This document shows, in pieces, positions 10,014-19,046 of a stretch of 64,000 nt of DNA (within the stretch, counting starts at the first letter, position 1; every line of letters begins with the position of its first letter). Under the pieces are notes generated by a model. That model did no database searches, was not told the DNA's origin, and was given only the letters and a program-made list of their open reading frames with translations. The DNA comes from Calothrix sp. PCC 7716 (GTDB lineage Bacteria; Cyanobacteriota; Cyanobacteriia; Cyanobacteriales; Nostocaceae), in assembly GCF_019977735.1 (NCBI RefSeq), contig NZ_AP025018.1, forward strand, positions 1,302,001-1,366,000. The letters are read 5' to 3'. A program made the translations under genes and the position numbers.

Positions 10014-10700
10014 ATGATTTTTAACAATATTTCTACTCCTTATTCTTGTTCGTTATATAACCAAGCCTTGATGCCATATTTAGAAGCACTCGCATGGCAA
10101 CGCGCGCTGTTGCAAGAACGCATCAATAACCCAAATTTAGAAGATGTGTTAATACTGGTCGAACATCCGCCTGTTTATACTTTAGGACAAGGCGCCAATC
10201 CCGAATTTCTGAAATTTGACTTGTCGAGCAACCTATATGAAGTACATCGCATCGAACGTGGTGGTGAAGTAACCTACCATTGCCCAGGTCAAATAGTCGG
10301 GTATCCAATTTTAAACTTACATCGCTATCAACCAGATTTACACTGGTATCTACGCCAATTAGAAGAGGTGTTAATTATAGTACTTCAAGAATATGGAATT
10401 GTAGGCGCCCGTATTCCTGGGTTAACAGGAATATGGGTAGAAGGTCGCAAAGTTGCCGCTATTGGCATCAAAGTCAAACGCTGGATAACCATGCACGGAT
10501 TTTCACTCAACGTCAACCCCGACATGACCGGCTTTACCAACATAGTCCCATGCGGCATAGCTGACAAACCCGTAGCTTCTTTAGCAGAATGGATACCTAA
10601 TATAAGCTGCAATGAAGTCCGTCTCAAAATCGCCCACAGCTTCGCCAAAGTTTTCGGAGTTACCCTACAAACCCAAGAAACCTGGTTTCTTCCACACTGA
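10014..10700 (+). CDS. lipB: Lipoyl(octanoyl) transferase
   Basis: A 228-residue enzyme that moves the octanoyl group from acyl carrier protein to the lipoyl domains of 2-oxo acid dehydrogenases and GcvH. Seen motifs are [12 protein letters not shown], the [18 protein letters not shown] active-site block, [21 protein letters not shown] with the catalytic Lys, and NIVPCGI with the catalytic Cys. I prefer the ATG at 10014; a TTG four codons earlier is possible. A palindromic repeat (10675-10691) lies inside the last codons and encodes part of ETWFL, so the extreme C terminus may have been remodelled by repeat insertion. Confidence 0.95.
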   Translation: MIFNNISTPYSCSLYNQALMPYLEALAWQRALLQERINNPNLEDVLILVEHPPVYTLGQGANPEFLKFDLSSNLYEVHRIERGGEVTYHCPGQIVGYPILNLHRYQPDLHWYLRQLEEVLIIVLQEYGIVGARIPGLTGIWVEGRKVAAIGIKVKRWITMHGFSLNVNPDMTGFTNIVPCGIADKPVASLAEWIPNISCNEVRLKIAHSFAKVFGVTLQTQETWFLPH

Positions 10701-10742
10701 ACATAACAATCCTCAACCTTAACAAAAGAAACCAGGTTTCTT
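10675..10742. repeat. Two AGAAACC/GGTTTCT palindromes
   Basis: Two 17-base palindromes, AAGAAACCTGGTTTCTT (10675-10691) and AAGAAACCAGGTTTCTT (10726-10742). The first is in the lipB 3' end and the second just after the stop. Relatives occur at 18444-18458, 26130-26144 and 26180-26194. The pair can form alternative hairpins downstream of lipB. Confidence 0.75.
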
Positions 10743-11125
10743 ATTGAACATTTTATTAAAACCTTAAGTATTGAAAGTATTTTTTCGTGAAAAAACTAAA
10801 ATATTCCTAGTCTTATCAGTAAAAACACGGTGGTTATTGTTACATACTCAAAAATATACTGTAGTTAATTTAAAGACGGTATACTTTGCGAATAGCCAAA
10901 ATTACTTAACCTTGGTCAGATTTCCGATTCAATGTAGAAATCGCGAATCTTCGCAAACTATTAACTCTACTTAAGCATTAAAGTAAACAATTGTAAAAAT
11001 TTACTTACTAACTCAATTATCAAAAAACTTAAATTTATCATGTTGCTTCGCGGAAAGCACACAATGGTCTGTGCTTTCCAATTGTTTGTAATTAAATATT
11101 AAATTATTTCGTAAAATTATCAAAT
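10743..11125. other. Intergenic region with a strong hairpin
   Basis: AT-rich space with no credible gene; a 67-codon frame at 10771-10974 has no protein-like features. A perfect 10-bp hairpin, GGAAAGCACA (11052-11061) and TGTGCTTTCC (11070-11079), stands about 45 bases upstream of the DUF4347 start, so it would lie in its leader. Confidence 0.55.
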
Positions 11126-12698
11126 ATGAATTTGCCACTAAATAACTTTTCAAACCCAGAAAATAACGTTGAACAAAAGCAATTAAAAACACCAATCAAT
11201 AGTATTGCTTTTATTGACACCACAGTTCCAGATTACCAAACATTAATAGCTGCAATTAACCCAGAATTTGAAATAGTTTTACTTGACTCAACGCGCGATG
11301 GAGTTGAGCAAATAAGCTCTATCCTCGCGAATCGAAACAAACTTACATCTGTCCACATTATCTCACATGGTAGGGATGGCGCCGCTCAATTAGGAACAGC
11401 GCAGTTGAGCTTAAATAATCTTGATAAATATACTAATCAGTTACAACAATGGAAAAGTGCCTTAACTAAGGGCGCCGATATTTTATTGTATGGGTGTGAC
11501 ATAGCTGCTGGAGATGCAGGTAAAGCTTTTGTGCAACGCTTAGGTGAAATAACACAAGCTGATGTAGCAGCTTCCGATGACCTAACGGGGAATAAACTAT
11601 TAGGTGGAGATTGGGAGCTGGAAGTGCAAACTGGACAAATAAAAGCACCTCTTTTATTAAGTCAAAAAGCTCAAGAAGCTTTTCTTGCTTTACTCAACAC
11701 TCAACAAACTAAACTTATAGCCAGCGATGGTGCTGGAAATGACTGGTTTGGTAATTCGGTAGCGATAAGCAGTGACGGCAATACTGCGCTCGTTGGGTCT
11801 AGATTAGATGATACGGGTAGTAACTCTAACCAAGGGTCGGCTTATATCTTCAAATTGAATGTGACGGCAATACTGCGCTCGTTGGGTCTAGACTAGATGA
11901 CACGGGCAGTAACTCTGACCAAGGGTCGGCTTATATTTTCTCTTCAAATTCTGTTAACAATCCGCCTATTATCATCTTGCCTGCTTTTGCCCCTACTTAT
12001 ACCGAAAACGCTGCACCAATTCAAATAGATGCAACTGCAACAGTAACCGATATTGACTCTTCAAACTTTGATACAGGCGCCCTCACCGTCCGCTTCAGTA
12101 ATGGGGGTACAGCAGATGACCGTTTGAGCATTCGCAATGAAGGTACTGGCGCCAATCAAATTAATCTTGATGGCAGAGAGATTTATTACGGCAGTACAAA
12201 AATCGGCTTTTTTCAGGGTGGCATTGGCACTGATAATTTAGTAATTAGCTTGAATGCTAGCGCTACTCCAGCAGCAGGAATTCCAGTTACTGTAGATTAT
12301 TCAACTGCTAACAATACAGCAACCACTGGAGTTGATTATACTGCTGTTTCTGGAACTCTGACTTTTAATCCTGGCGCCACATCTCAAAATGTAATAATTC
12401 CAATAATTGGTGACTTTGTTGATGAACTTGATGAAAGCTTCTTTATCAACTAGTTATTGCTGAAGTTACATCTAACAATATAACTGTCAATACATTAAGC
12501 GATTTAGATGCTATCACAATTGGCACTGGCGCCAATATTTGTTTACGACCTCGTAATAATCAAGTAGGTGTACTTAATATTGATGATACAATTGGCGGTT
12601 CGATTCAAGTTGAAGAAGGAATTCCTGGTAATAATACGGTATCTACAAGTAATGTAAGTGGTTCTACGACTGTTAGTAGCAGTACTTGTCAGTTTTAG
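11126..12698 (+). pseudogene. Decaying DUF4347/FG-GAP-like/Calx-beta surface protein
   Basis: Three consecutive reading frames make up one broken gene. Frame 1 (11126-11896) encodes a DUF4347 domain (IAFIDTTVPDYQTLI ... VHIISHGRDG ... LLYGCDIA) and one FG-GAP-like repeat (DWFGNSVAISSDGNTALVGS). A second copy of the same 80-base repeat starts at about 11860 in another frame, so a collapse between repeats caused the shift. Frame 2 continues from there to 12453 with a Calx-beta domain (VTVDYSTANNT, FNPGATSQNV, DELDESFFIN). A further frameshift near 12452 leads to frame 3, which ends at 12698. Intact relatives are large secreted or surface proteins. This copy is unlikely to give a full product. 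Confidence 0.8.
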
Positions 12699-12820
12699 TT
12701 GTTGATTTGAATCGCACAAGCACGGTAATTTCTCTGATAGGATAATTGTCCGGTTCTTGGCATATAATTTTAGTATTAATGTAATAGATACTACGCTAGA
12801 CTATTTGCTGTTTATATGCC

Positions 12821-13063
12821 GTGAATAATTATCATCCGCGCGAGTCAGGTCAATCACATGATAACTTCTTAGCACAAGAAGCAAATACTCATGCTGCTCC
12901 ACTTACACCTCTTAAAGAGCGTGACTTAAAAGAGCTGGTGTCGCTATTTGATAGAAAAGACAGCGACGAAATTGAAGCGGATGTGATTAGTAAGTTAAGT
13001 ATGCTTTGCCCTGAACCTTCTTGGGATGAAGACCCATATGAATTTTTAAGTGAATATCTTTAA
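12821..13063 (+). CDS. Small acidic hypothetical protein
   Basis: An 80-residue, strongly acidic protein starting at GTG. The middle is charged and helical (KERDLKELVSLFDRKDSDEIEADVISKL) and it ends PSWDEDPYEFLSEYL. No family is recognised and no signal peptide or membrane segment is seen. It lies between the DUF4347 pseudogene and the convergent ABC ATPase gene, with a GTAGAGAC-type palindrome just after its stop. The composition looks like a genuine soluble protein, but the start codon is uncertain. Confidence 0.55.
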   Translation: MNNYHPRESGQSHDNFLAQEANTHAAPLTPLKERDLKELVSLFDRKDSDEIEADVISKLSMLCPEPSWDEDPYEFLSEYL

Positions 13064-13071
13064 CTACAACA

Positions 13072-13095
13072 AAGACGCGACATGTCGCGTCTCTA
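13072..13095. repeat. GTAGAGAC palindromic repeat, copy 2
   Basis: Arms AGACGCGACA and TGTCGCGTCT, with the left GTAG end altered. It lies between convergent genes, overlapping the last base of the bgtA-like stop, where it could end transcription from both sides. Confidence 0.7.
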
Positions 13096-13839
13096 CATTT
13101 TTAATCTGCTCATAAAATTACGTAATCTCTCGTGTTTAGGGTTTTGAATTACTTGCTGTGGACTTCCTTGTTCGAGAATAATTCCGGAGTCCATGAAAAA
13201 TACACGACTTGCAACTTCACGCGCGAATTGCATTTCGTGAGTGACTACTACCATTGTCATTCCTTCGGTTGCTAGTTGTTGCATTACTTGGAGTACTTCT
13301 CCTACTAGTTCTGGGTCTAGTGCGCTTGTTGGTTCGTCAAATAGCATTATTTGTGGGTTCATGCATAAACTACGCGCGATAGCTACTCGCTGTTTTTGCC
13401 CTCCTGATAATTGTTCGGGGTATGATTCGGATTTATCGAATAACCCTACTTTATCTAAATATTGTTTTGCTAGTTGTGTACTTTCTGAGGGTGTTTTGCC
13501 TAGTACTTGCTGTTGTGCAAGTGTTAAGTTTTGTAAAACTGTTAGATGGGGAAATAAGTTAAATTGCTGGAATACCATTCCTACTTTAGTGCGTAGTTGC
13601 CGTAGTATGTTTCGATGGAGTTTGGGGTGAGATAAGTCTATTCCGTTTACGGTTAGGTTGCCTGTGTTAATGGTTTCTAGGCGGTTGAAGCAACGTAGTA
13701 GTGTGCTTTTGCCGCATCCTGATGTACCTATTATTGCTATGACTTCGCCTCTATGTATATTACCACTAATGCCTTTGAGGACTTTTAAGGCGCCGAAGTT
13801 TTTCTCTACATTTTCAAATGTTATTACTGGGCTGTTCAT
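13093..13839 (-). CDS. bgtA: Polar/basic amino acid ABC transporter ATPase (GlnQ/BgtA type)
   Basis: A 248-residue ABC ATPase that energises amino acid import. Walker A is GTSGCGKST (38-46), the Q-loop sits in [11 protein letters not shown] (88-98), the signature [14 protein letters not shown] begins at 144, Walker B is IMLFDEP (164-170), and the switch His follows in VVTHEMQ. It closely matches the polar amino acid class. The divergent neighbour is the fused binding-protein/permease, so the two genes give a complete importer. Cyanobacterial BgtA-BgtB (basic amino acids and glutamine) has this composition; the symbol is an inference from it. Confidence 0.92.
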   Translation of the reverse strand: MNSPVITFENVEKNFGALKVLKGISGNIHRGEVIAIIGTSGCGKSTLLRCFNRLETINTGNLTVNGIDLSHPKLHRNILRQLRTKVGMVFQQFNLFPHLTVLQNLTLAQQQVLGKTPSESTQLAKQYLDKVGLFDKSESYPEQLSGGQKQRVAIARSLCMNPQIMLFDEPTSALDPELVGEVLQVMQQLATEGMTMVVVTHEMQFAREVASRVFFMDSGIILEQGSPQQVIQNPKHERLRNFMSRLKM

Positions 13840-13965
13840 TGCTTGGTTTTCTAGTTGGTTTTTTATAAATTGTATTAATTATTCTTGTGGAATGGGCATC
13901 CTTGCCCGTTCAGTAAATTAATATTAACAAACCACAAAGAACGCAAAGGACACAAAGGTAAGAGA

Positions 13966-15447
13966 ATGAGGAAAGGCTTTTTTGCTTGGGTATTGGCGGG
14001 GTTATGTTGTTTACTTATTATAAATGGGTGCGGGTCGGGCAATGAAGGTGGCGCCAAGAGTTTACGGGTTGGTACAGAACCTGCTTATCCACCTATGGAG
14101 TTTCAAGGACAAAAGGGTGAGTTACAGGGTTTTTCTATTGATTTAATGAATGCTATTGGTAGTGCAGCTGGTTTTAAAGTTAATTTTCAATCTACTCCTT
14201 TTGATGGATTGATTTCTGCTTTACAGGCTAGAACAATTGATGCTGCTATTAGTTCGATGACTATTACTAAGCAACGCGCACAAGCTGTTTCTTTTTCTCG
14301 TCCTTATTTTAAATCGGGTTTAGCAATTGCAGTTGGAAGTAATAATCAAGATATTACTGGTTTTGATAAGTTAAAGAATAAAAGAGTTGCAGTTCAAATT
14401 GGTACTACAGGCGCCGCAAAAGCAAAAGAAGCTCCTGGCGCCGAACTTCGCACTTTCGATTCTACACCTTTAGCGTTGCAAGAGTTGGCGAATGGTAATG
14501 TTGATGCGATGGTCGGTGATGCACCTGTTATTGCTTATGCTATTAATTCAGGGAATTTACCAGGTATTAAGATTATAGATCAGCTATTAACAGAAGAGTA
14601 TTTTGGTATTCCCACACCTTTAAAATCACCAAATTTACAATTGATTAATAATGGTTTAGGAAAAATCTTGGAGAATGGAACTTATAATAAGATTTATCAA
14701 AAGTGGTTTAAAACTGCACCTCCAAAACTACCCGAAAAATTAGCCTTTGCTACCCAAACTGATAGTGGTCCCAACTCTATTAATATTCTATTGCAAGCGT
14801 TCCCTTTACTTTTACAAGGCGCCTTAATAACGCTGCAACTAACTCTATTTTCAGTATTCCTAGGATTAATTGCTGGTTCTTTAATTGGTATTGCTCGACT
14901 TTCACATATTACACCATTACGCTGGGCTACCAGAGCATATATTGATTTCTTTCGCGGTACACCTTTACTAGTCCAGCTTTTGCTAATTTACTATGGTATT
15001 CCTGCCGTAGTGCAAAATTTAGGTTTAGATTTTAGTTTTAACCGCTTTGCTGCTGCTGTTGTCGCGTTAAGTCTAAATAGTGCTGCATATATTGCTGAAA
15101 TAGTGCGCGCGGGTATTCAATCTATCGAAACAGGACAATCTGAAGCCGCAGAATCACTAGGGTTCGATGCAGTACAAACAATGCGCTATGTCATATTTCC
15201 TCAAGCATTTCGTCGTATGTTACCACCTTTAGGCAACGAATTTATCAGTATGCTTAAAGATACCAGCTTAGTGGCATTTATCAGCCTCGACGAATTAGTT
15301 CGCAGAGGACAATTAATAGTAGCCCAAAACTACCGTCCCTTTGAAATTTATGCAGGCGTCGCAATAATCTACCTATGTCTTACTCTACTATCTTCCCAAG
15401 CCTTTAGCCGTCTCGAAACCTGGATGAACCCTGTTAAACGAAAATAA
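13966..15447 (+). CDS. bgtB: Fused substrate-binding protein and permease for amino acids (BgtB type)
   Basis: A 493-residue lipoprotein fusion. Residues 1-22 are a lipoprotein signal ending in IINGC (Cys22). Residues about 30-265 are a family 3 solute-binding domain (LRVGTEPAYPPMEF ... VDAMVGDAPVIAY). Residues about 275-490 are a HisM/GlnP-like permease with the EAA loop (EAAESLGFDAVQTMRYVIFPQAFRRM). One gene thus supplies both the binding protein and the membrane pore; the ATPase gene is divergent beside it. I choose the ATG at 13966 because the lipoprotein signal begins there; a longer frame to 13885 reads through repeat DNA. This architecture is typical of cyanobacterial Bgt transporters. 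Confidence 0.93.
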   Translation: MRKGFFAWVLAGLCCLLIINGCGSGNEGGAKSLRVGTEPAYPPMEFQGQKGELQGFSIDLMNAIGSAAGFKVNFQSTPFDGLISALQARTIDAAISSMTITKQRAQAVSFSRPYFKSGLAIAVGSNNQDITGFDKLKNKRVAVQIGTTGAAKAKEAPGAELRTFDSTPLALQELANGNVDAMVGDAPVIAYAINSGNLPGIKIIDQLLTEEYFGIPTPLKSPNLQLINNGLGKILENGTYNKIYQKWFKTAPPKLPEKLAFATQTDSGPNSINILLQAFPLLLQGALITLQLTLFSVFLGLIAGSLIGIARLSHITPLRWATRAYIDFFRGTPLLVQLLLIYYGIPAVVQNLGLDFSFNRFAAAVVALSLNSAAYIAEIVRAGIQSIETGQSEAAESLGFDAVQTMRYVIFPQAFRRMLPPLGNEFISMLKDTSLVAFISLDELVRRGQLIVAQNYRPFEIYAGVAIIYLCLTLLSSQAFSRLETWMNPVKRK

Positions 15448-15462
15448 GTATATGCTCGTTGT

Positions 15463-15478
15463 AAGCACTTTAGTGCTT
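15463..15478 (+). terminator. Possible terminator after the transporter fusion gene
   Basis: A small hairpin AAGCAC-TTTA-GTGCTT lies 16 bases after the stop codon. It is followed by AAAACATTTTCG, which is only weakly T-rich, so termination is plausible but not certain. Confidence 0.4.
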
Positions 15479-15743
15479 AAAACATTTTCGTATATATATT
15501 TACCACAGAGACACAGAGGGCACAGAGAAGGGAGTTTATGAAGTTTACTCTAAGGCACCAATCATAAATATACATGAGGTTAAATGCTGGCGCCACCTAT
15601 TATTAAGTTAAACCTATAATTTCATCAAAATGTGAACCATTGGTTCACAAAGTGGTGTTTTGATTAAGATTCGTGATTATAAAACTTTGGAAAGTTTATC
15701 AAGAAGTGTGTAATATAAAGATGTTTCCTAATTTAGAGCGGAT

Positions 15744-16181
15744 GTGTCGGTAAAAAATGTAAACACAAACGGCGCCTCAAGTAATGACGAGTTGCTTGAT
15801 AAACTAAAACTTGCTACAGATGGCTTGCTATTTATGAGCGAGTCTGAGTACCCTTTTGAAGTGTTTCTTTGGCACTCAAAACAAAAGCAGCAAGTAGACA
15901 CTGAGTTTGTTCTCTCCAAATTAAACAAACCATCTGATACTAAAGTTGAGTTTGTAGACTTAGACTCGTTTTTTGATGTCGCAACTACTGAGGAAGAGTG
16001 GCATTCAAAAGAAGATAAGGAAATAGTAAAAAAATACCAATATTTAGTTAAAATAATCAAAGAAAATCTTAGTGATATTAAAGTTGCTAGATTAGGTGAT
16101 ATTGAAATTGATGCTTATATCATTGGTCAAGTTCCATCAGGTGATTTAGCTGGGCTTTCCACTAAAATCATTGAAACATAA
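15744..16181 (+). CDS. nuiA: Nuclease A inhibitor
   Basis: A 145-residue protein with the NuiA fold. It shows the hallmark LLFMSESEYPFEVFLW near residue 28, then VDLDSFFDVATT, and the C-terminal DAYIIGQVPSGDLAGLSTK, all matching Anabaena NuiA. NuiA binds NucA in a one-to-one complex and blocks its active site, protecting the cell from its own sugar-nonspecific nuclease. The start is GTG; a weak purine-rich sequence precedes it. The target gene nucA is convergent and only 31 bases away, separated by a palindrome. Assignment is strong from both sequence and context. Confidence 0.95.
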   Translation: MSVKNVNTNGASSNDELLDKLKLATDGLLFMSESEYPFEVFLWHSKQKQQVDTEFVLSKLNKPSDTKVEFVDLDSFFDVATTEEEWHSKEDKEIVKKYQYLVKIIKENLSDIKVARLGDIEIDAYIIGQVPSGDLAGLSTKIIET

Positions 16182-16195
16182 GTTTTACTAAGTAC

Positions 16196-16212
16196 GGTGG
16201 GCAGTGCCCACC
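16196..16212. terminator. Palindrome between nuiA and nucA, likely bidirectional terminator
   Basis: GGTGGGCAGTGCCCACC forms an 8-bp hairpin exactly between two convergent stop codons and touches the nucA stop. It belongs to the same repeat family as 993-1009. A terminator role is inferred from placement; no long T tract follows on either strand. Confidence 0.5.
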
Positions 16213-17037
16213 CTACCTTCTCTGCTTAATTCTTGGCGCCACCCCTTCATCAACCTTTGCCTCTATTACTTGTTGAACTGATTTGTTGGCACTTGTAATA
16301 AAATCATAACCCGTTTTCTTCTCCAATGCCTCAACAGTAGTTAAATACTGTGTCCAGCTACTTTCCTTATTACCGTTCGCGTTAGGAGTATCTACCGCAA
16401 TTACTCTTGTTGCAGAATTTACTTCCTTTCCTGGTTCGGTGACTACAATTATTTTAAATACTCTTTCTGGTACTGCCACCTTTCCTTGGGCTATCGTCTC
16501 TTTCTGACCATAACCACCTGATATTATATATAGTTCTTTTCCTTCTGCTGCTAATTTTCTACCATAATTTTCTAAGTCAGCCCAATAACCCTGATTATTA
16601 TCCGGCGCCTGTGGAATAATATTAGTCATCAAAAAAGTTGCAGCATTATCTTCTGGATTATTACTGCGGTCTGCTGAAGGCGCCATATGTCCTTTATCGT
16701 AACCACTGCGGGTATAATCACTTGGTGTAACACGATACCATCCTTCGGGTAATGTATCATCTGGTCGAAATTTGTTTGACCGAGGCGCCTCACCTAACCA
16801 AGATTTATTCAATTCCCAACTTACCCAATTTGGTATACCCTTATCACGGTTATAAGAAAGTGCATATTGTTTCTTAATAATTAAGTAGTTATTCGGGTCT
16901 GATGTACTCGCATTGCTGGGATTACCTAATGTTAGATGTACACTTACAGGTTTATTCGTCAAAAGTAACGCGCATCCTGTAATAAAAATAAGTAACACTA
17001 CGATAACGGTAATCAAAAACCCTTTAGGTTTGAACAT
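16213..17037 (-). CDS. nucA: DNA/RNA non-specific endonuclease NucA
   Basis: A 274-residue beta-beta-alpha-Me nuclease that cleaves single- and double-stranded DNA and RNA. The active-site block is YDKGHMAPSADR (113-124), with catalytic His117 and a metal-site MTNIIPQAPDNNQ block starting at about 137. The family consensus is DRGH; here Arg is replaced by Lys. The N terminus has a hydrophobic segment ending in ITGC (Cys22), so the enzyme is probably exported as a lipoprotein or anchored. Its inhibitor nuiA is convergent downstream. It may serve nutrient scavenging or defence outside the cell. Confidence 0.95.
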   Translation of the reverse strand: MFKPKGFLITVIVVLLIFITGCALLLTNKPVSVHLTLGNPSNASTSDPNNYLIIKKQYALSYNRDKGIPNWVSWELNKSWLGEAPRSNKFRPDDTLPEGWYRVTPSDYTRSGYDKGHMAPSADRSNNPEDNAATFLMTNIIPQAPDNNQGYWADLENYGRKLAAEGKELYIISGGYGQKETIAQGKVAVPERVFKIIVVTEPGKEVNSATRVIAVDTPNANGNKESSWTQYLTTVEALEKKTGYDFITSANKSVQQVIEAKVDEGVAPRIKQRR

Positions 17038-17337
17038 AGATATAAATGTTTATATTATTCCCCTAATAAAATACCTCGAATCATACGCTCCTGATTCGAG
17101 GTCATAGCATTGTTTTAGTTAAATCTAGAGGGCAGATGCACTTGTAGTGATTCTTGGTAAGGATGTCTGTTGCAAATAGTTAAGCAATGTTAAGAAATAT
17201 TAACAGTCCTCAACAGTTACCTAATATAGTCACAGTACAGAAGTTTTTCAAGTAAATTTACGGTTAAGTTCATTGGAAAAATTAACCGTTATGATAGTAA
17301 AAGTGTTTGTATATAAAATAAAAGCGCGTTAATAGAG
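17038..17337. other. Intergenic region with a perfect 10-bp hairpin
   Basis: The space between divergent nucA and the ferritin-like gene. A perfect hairpin, CCTCGAATCA (17074-17083) and TGATTCGAGG (17092-17101), lies 37 bases upstream of nucA, inside its likely leader. No RNA gene was recognised. Confidence 0.5.
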
Positions 17338-18099
17338 ATGAATTTCCTCACATATCTCATGCATTTAGCGGGTTCAGGCGCCGTTGCATACTATTCGGCG
17401 TTGCAGATTCGCGATATTAAAACTCGTCCCAATGTACTAGCAGGATTTCAGCTTGCTGAGTCGGGGTCAGTACCATTTTTGACAAAATTATCAGAACGCG
17501 CAGCCGCAGAAGGCGATACATGGTTGGCAGAAAAATTAGTAAAACATGCTGCTGATGAAACTCGGCACGGTCAAATTTTTGCTCATGCTCTTAAGCAACT
17601 CGATAAACAAGTAATTGATTTTAAGAATCAACCAAAAGCTGTTGAAAAACAAGACAGCGACAATAAAGCATCGCAAGAAAAACGCAGTCCTTTCTTCGGC
17701 GCCTTTTTTACAGGATATTCCCAAGAGCAACTCAAACCAGAGGTAATAGACTGGGATGTGTTTATGGGCAGTACATATATTCTAGAACTCGATGCGAGTA
17801 AAGACTTTGCGCGCATGGCAAACGTGTTACCCGAAGACGATGCAACAGCACGCAACCTCAAACTAGGGATGTTAAGCATCGCGCAAGATGAAACTGGACA
17901 TGCTGCATATCTTTATGAAGCCATGACTCGAAGAATGTCTCCTATCCAAGTTCAAAAACTAGTTGAAGAATGGAGACAGCGCAAAATTAATGCGATGTTA
18001 GCCTTCGCAGGTAATATCCTACAAGGTAAAGGCGAAAACCGTTCCCTTGTTCAAGATGGGGCGCCTGTCGAGAAAGAATCAGAATTAGTCGCCGCATAA
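17338..18099 (+). CDS. Ferritin-like di-iron protein
   Basis: A 253-residue protein with a four-helix di-iron pattern. Carboxylate and histidine ligands can be read as Glu41 (AESGS), Glu74-x-x-His77 (DETRHGQ), Glu150 (YILELDASKDF) and Glu185-x-x-His188 (DETGHAA). This duplicated E...ExxH arrangement is the ferritin/rubrerythrin/hydroxylase signature. A charged linker (residues 95-117) separates the two helix pairs. Whether it stores iron, detoxifies peroxide or hydroxylates a substrate cannot be told. The gene appears monocistronic and ends in a heptad repeat cluster. Confidence 0.8.
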   Translation: MNFLTYLMHLAGSGAVAYYSALQIRDIKTRPNVLAGFQLAESGSVPFLTKLSERAAAEGDTWLAEKLVKHAADETRHGQIFAHALKQLDKQVIDFKNQPKAVEKQDSDNKASQEKRSPFFGAFFTGYSQEQLKPEVIDWDVFMGSTYILELDASKDFARMANVLPEDDATARNLKLGMLSIAQDETGHAAYLYEAMTRRMSPIQVQKLVEEWRQRKINAMLAFAGNILQGKGENRSLVQDGAPVEKESELVAA

Positions 18100-18105
18100 G
18101 AAGAG

Positions 18106-18172
18106 TGCTGAGTAGAAAGTGCTGAGTGCTGAGTAATAACATTCTCAGCACTCAGCACTCAGCACTCAGCAC
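18106..18172. repeat. Heptad repeat cluster GTGCTGA / TCAGCAC
   Basis: Three GTGCTGA units followed by four TCAGCAC units in inverted orientation. It forms a long hairpin between the ferritin-like gene and the convergent small membrane protein gene. The same heptads recur at 21782-21937, 24780-24957, 28231-28260 and 28359-28395. Confidence 0.8.
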
Positions 18173-18303
18173 TAATTAGAAAAACTGACTATAATCGAAA
18201 CTAGTACAATTAATCCACCAATCCAAAGTGCTAAAGACCCCCAGCTTACAGAATCTTTTTGCATTGACTGCCGCACGTTGCTAACTAAATTGTTGCGAGC
18301 CAT
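18172..18303 (-). CDS. 43-residue single-pass membrane protein
   Basis: A short gene reading MARNNLVSNVRQSMQKD, then a hydrophobic segment (about residues 20-41, SLALWIGGLIVLVSIIVSFS) and stop. The start is supported by a strong Shine-Dalgarno GAGGGG placed about six bases before the ATG. The layout is a basic amphipathic N terminus and one C-terminal membrane helix, like many small cyanobacterial membrane-complex or stress proteins. I cannot name a family. It converges on the ferritin-like gene. The stop codon is at the edge of the heptad repeats. Confidence 0.75.
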   Translation of the reverse strand: MARNNLVSNVRQSMQKDSVSWGSLALWIGGLIVLVSIIVSFSN

Positions 18304-18635
18304 GATATTCCCCTCAAGTCTGTTTATTTTTTAAATTGATTTTTCTTGCAATCAAAATTAGACATCACTTGCGCGCTCCTTTATGCCAAGGTAAAACAAC
18401 CAATAGGCATGAATAAGATTCAGAAGATATAATTATGTAACTTAGAAACCCGGTTTCTTTGTAAATTACACAAGTACATTTTCTTAACTATTTTTGAACT
18501 ATTTTTTGAACTGTATTTATATTTTCCCTAATTTGAGTTACATATATATTGAAACTCTTATTTTTGACATTAATCTTAACTTAATCTTAATATTGCTTAA
18601 TCAAGATAACTGTGTAGTCTGTGACAACGGTAAAA
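18304..18635. other. Intergenic region, AT-rich
   Basis: Contains the promoter side of both the small membrane protein (minus) and the thioesterase (plus). One AGAAACC/GGTTTCT palindrome is at 18444-18458. Otherwise only AT-rich sequence is seen. Confidence 0.5.
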
Positions 18636-19037
18636 ATGGAAAAATTTCAAACGCTGTTACGTGTTCGTCATTATGAAATGGATGCTCTTGGACATGTGAA
18701 CAATGCTGTGTATCAAAATTATCTTGAGCAAGCTGCAATAGAGCATTCAGAGTCATTGGGATTCAATTTTGAACTTTATCAAGAACTTGGTGGTGTGTTT
18801 GTTATGCGACGGGTTGAAATTGATTACTTACGTCCAGCAGTTGCAAGCGATACATTAGAAATTACAACTTGGCTCGAAGAAATTCGCGGTACTCGTGCCC
18901 GTAGACGTTATGAAATCCGTAAAAAAAACAAAGATGATTTATTAGTAACTGCTGAAGCTTTATGGGTATGGGTTGATACTAAAACAATGCGTCCACGTCC
19001 TATTCCTGATGTTTTACTAAGTAAATTTTCTCAATAA
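18636..19037 (+). CDS. Acyl-CoA/ACP thioesterase, 4HBT hotdog family
   Basis: A 133-residue single hotdog-domain protein. The active-site block is YEMDALGHVNNAVYQNYLEQA, with the catalytic-type Asp16 and the HVNN turn. It hydrolyses acyl thioesters; the closest families are YbgC/FadM-like thioesterases. I start at ATG 18636; an upstream in-frame GTG at 18621 is possible. No strong ribosome-binding site is visible for either. The LysM-lysozyme gene follows after nine bases, so the two may be co-transcribed. Confidence 0.87.
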   Translation: MEKFQTLLRVRHYEMDALGHVNNAVYQNYLEQAAIEHSESLGFNFELYQELGGVFVMRRVEIDYLRPAVASDTLEITTWLEEIRGTRARRRYEIRKKNKDDLLVTAEALWVWVDTKTMRPRPIPDVLLSKFSQ

Positions 19038-19046
19038 ATTTTTATT

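Noticed and set aside
10771..10974. A 67-codon plus-strand frame between lipB and the DUF4347 pseudogene
   Set aside because: No ribosome-binding site, no recognisable family, and composition like translated AT-rich spacer.
18106..18172. Possible CRISPR array from regularly repeated heptads
   Set aside because: Units are seven bases, without unique spacers, and no cas gene is in the window.
18494..18676. A 60-codon plus-strand frame upstream of the thioesterase
   Set aside because: Made of AT-rich leader sequence, overlaps the thioesterase start in another frame, and has no supporting site.
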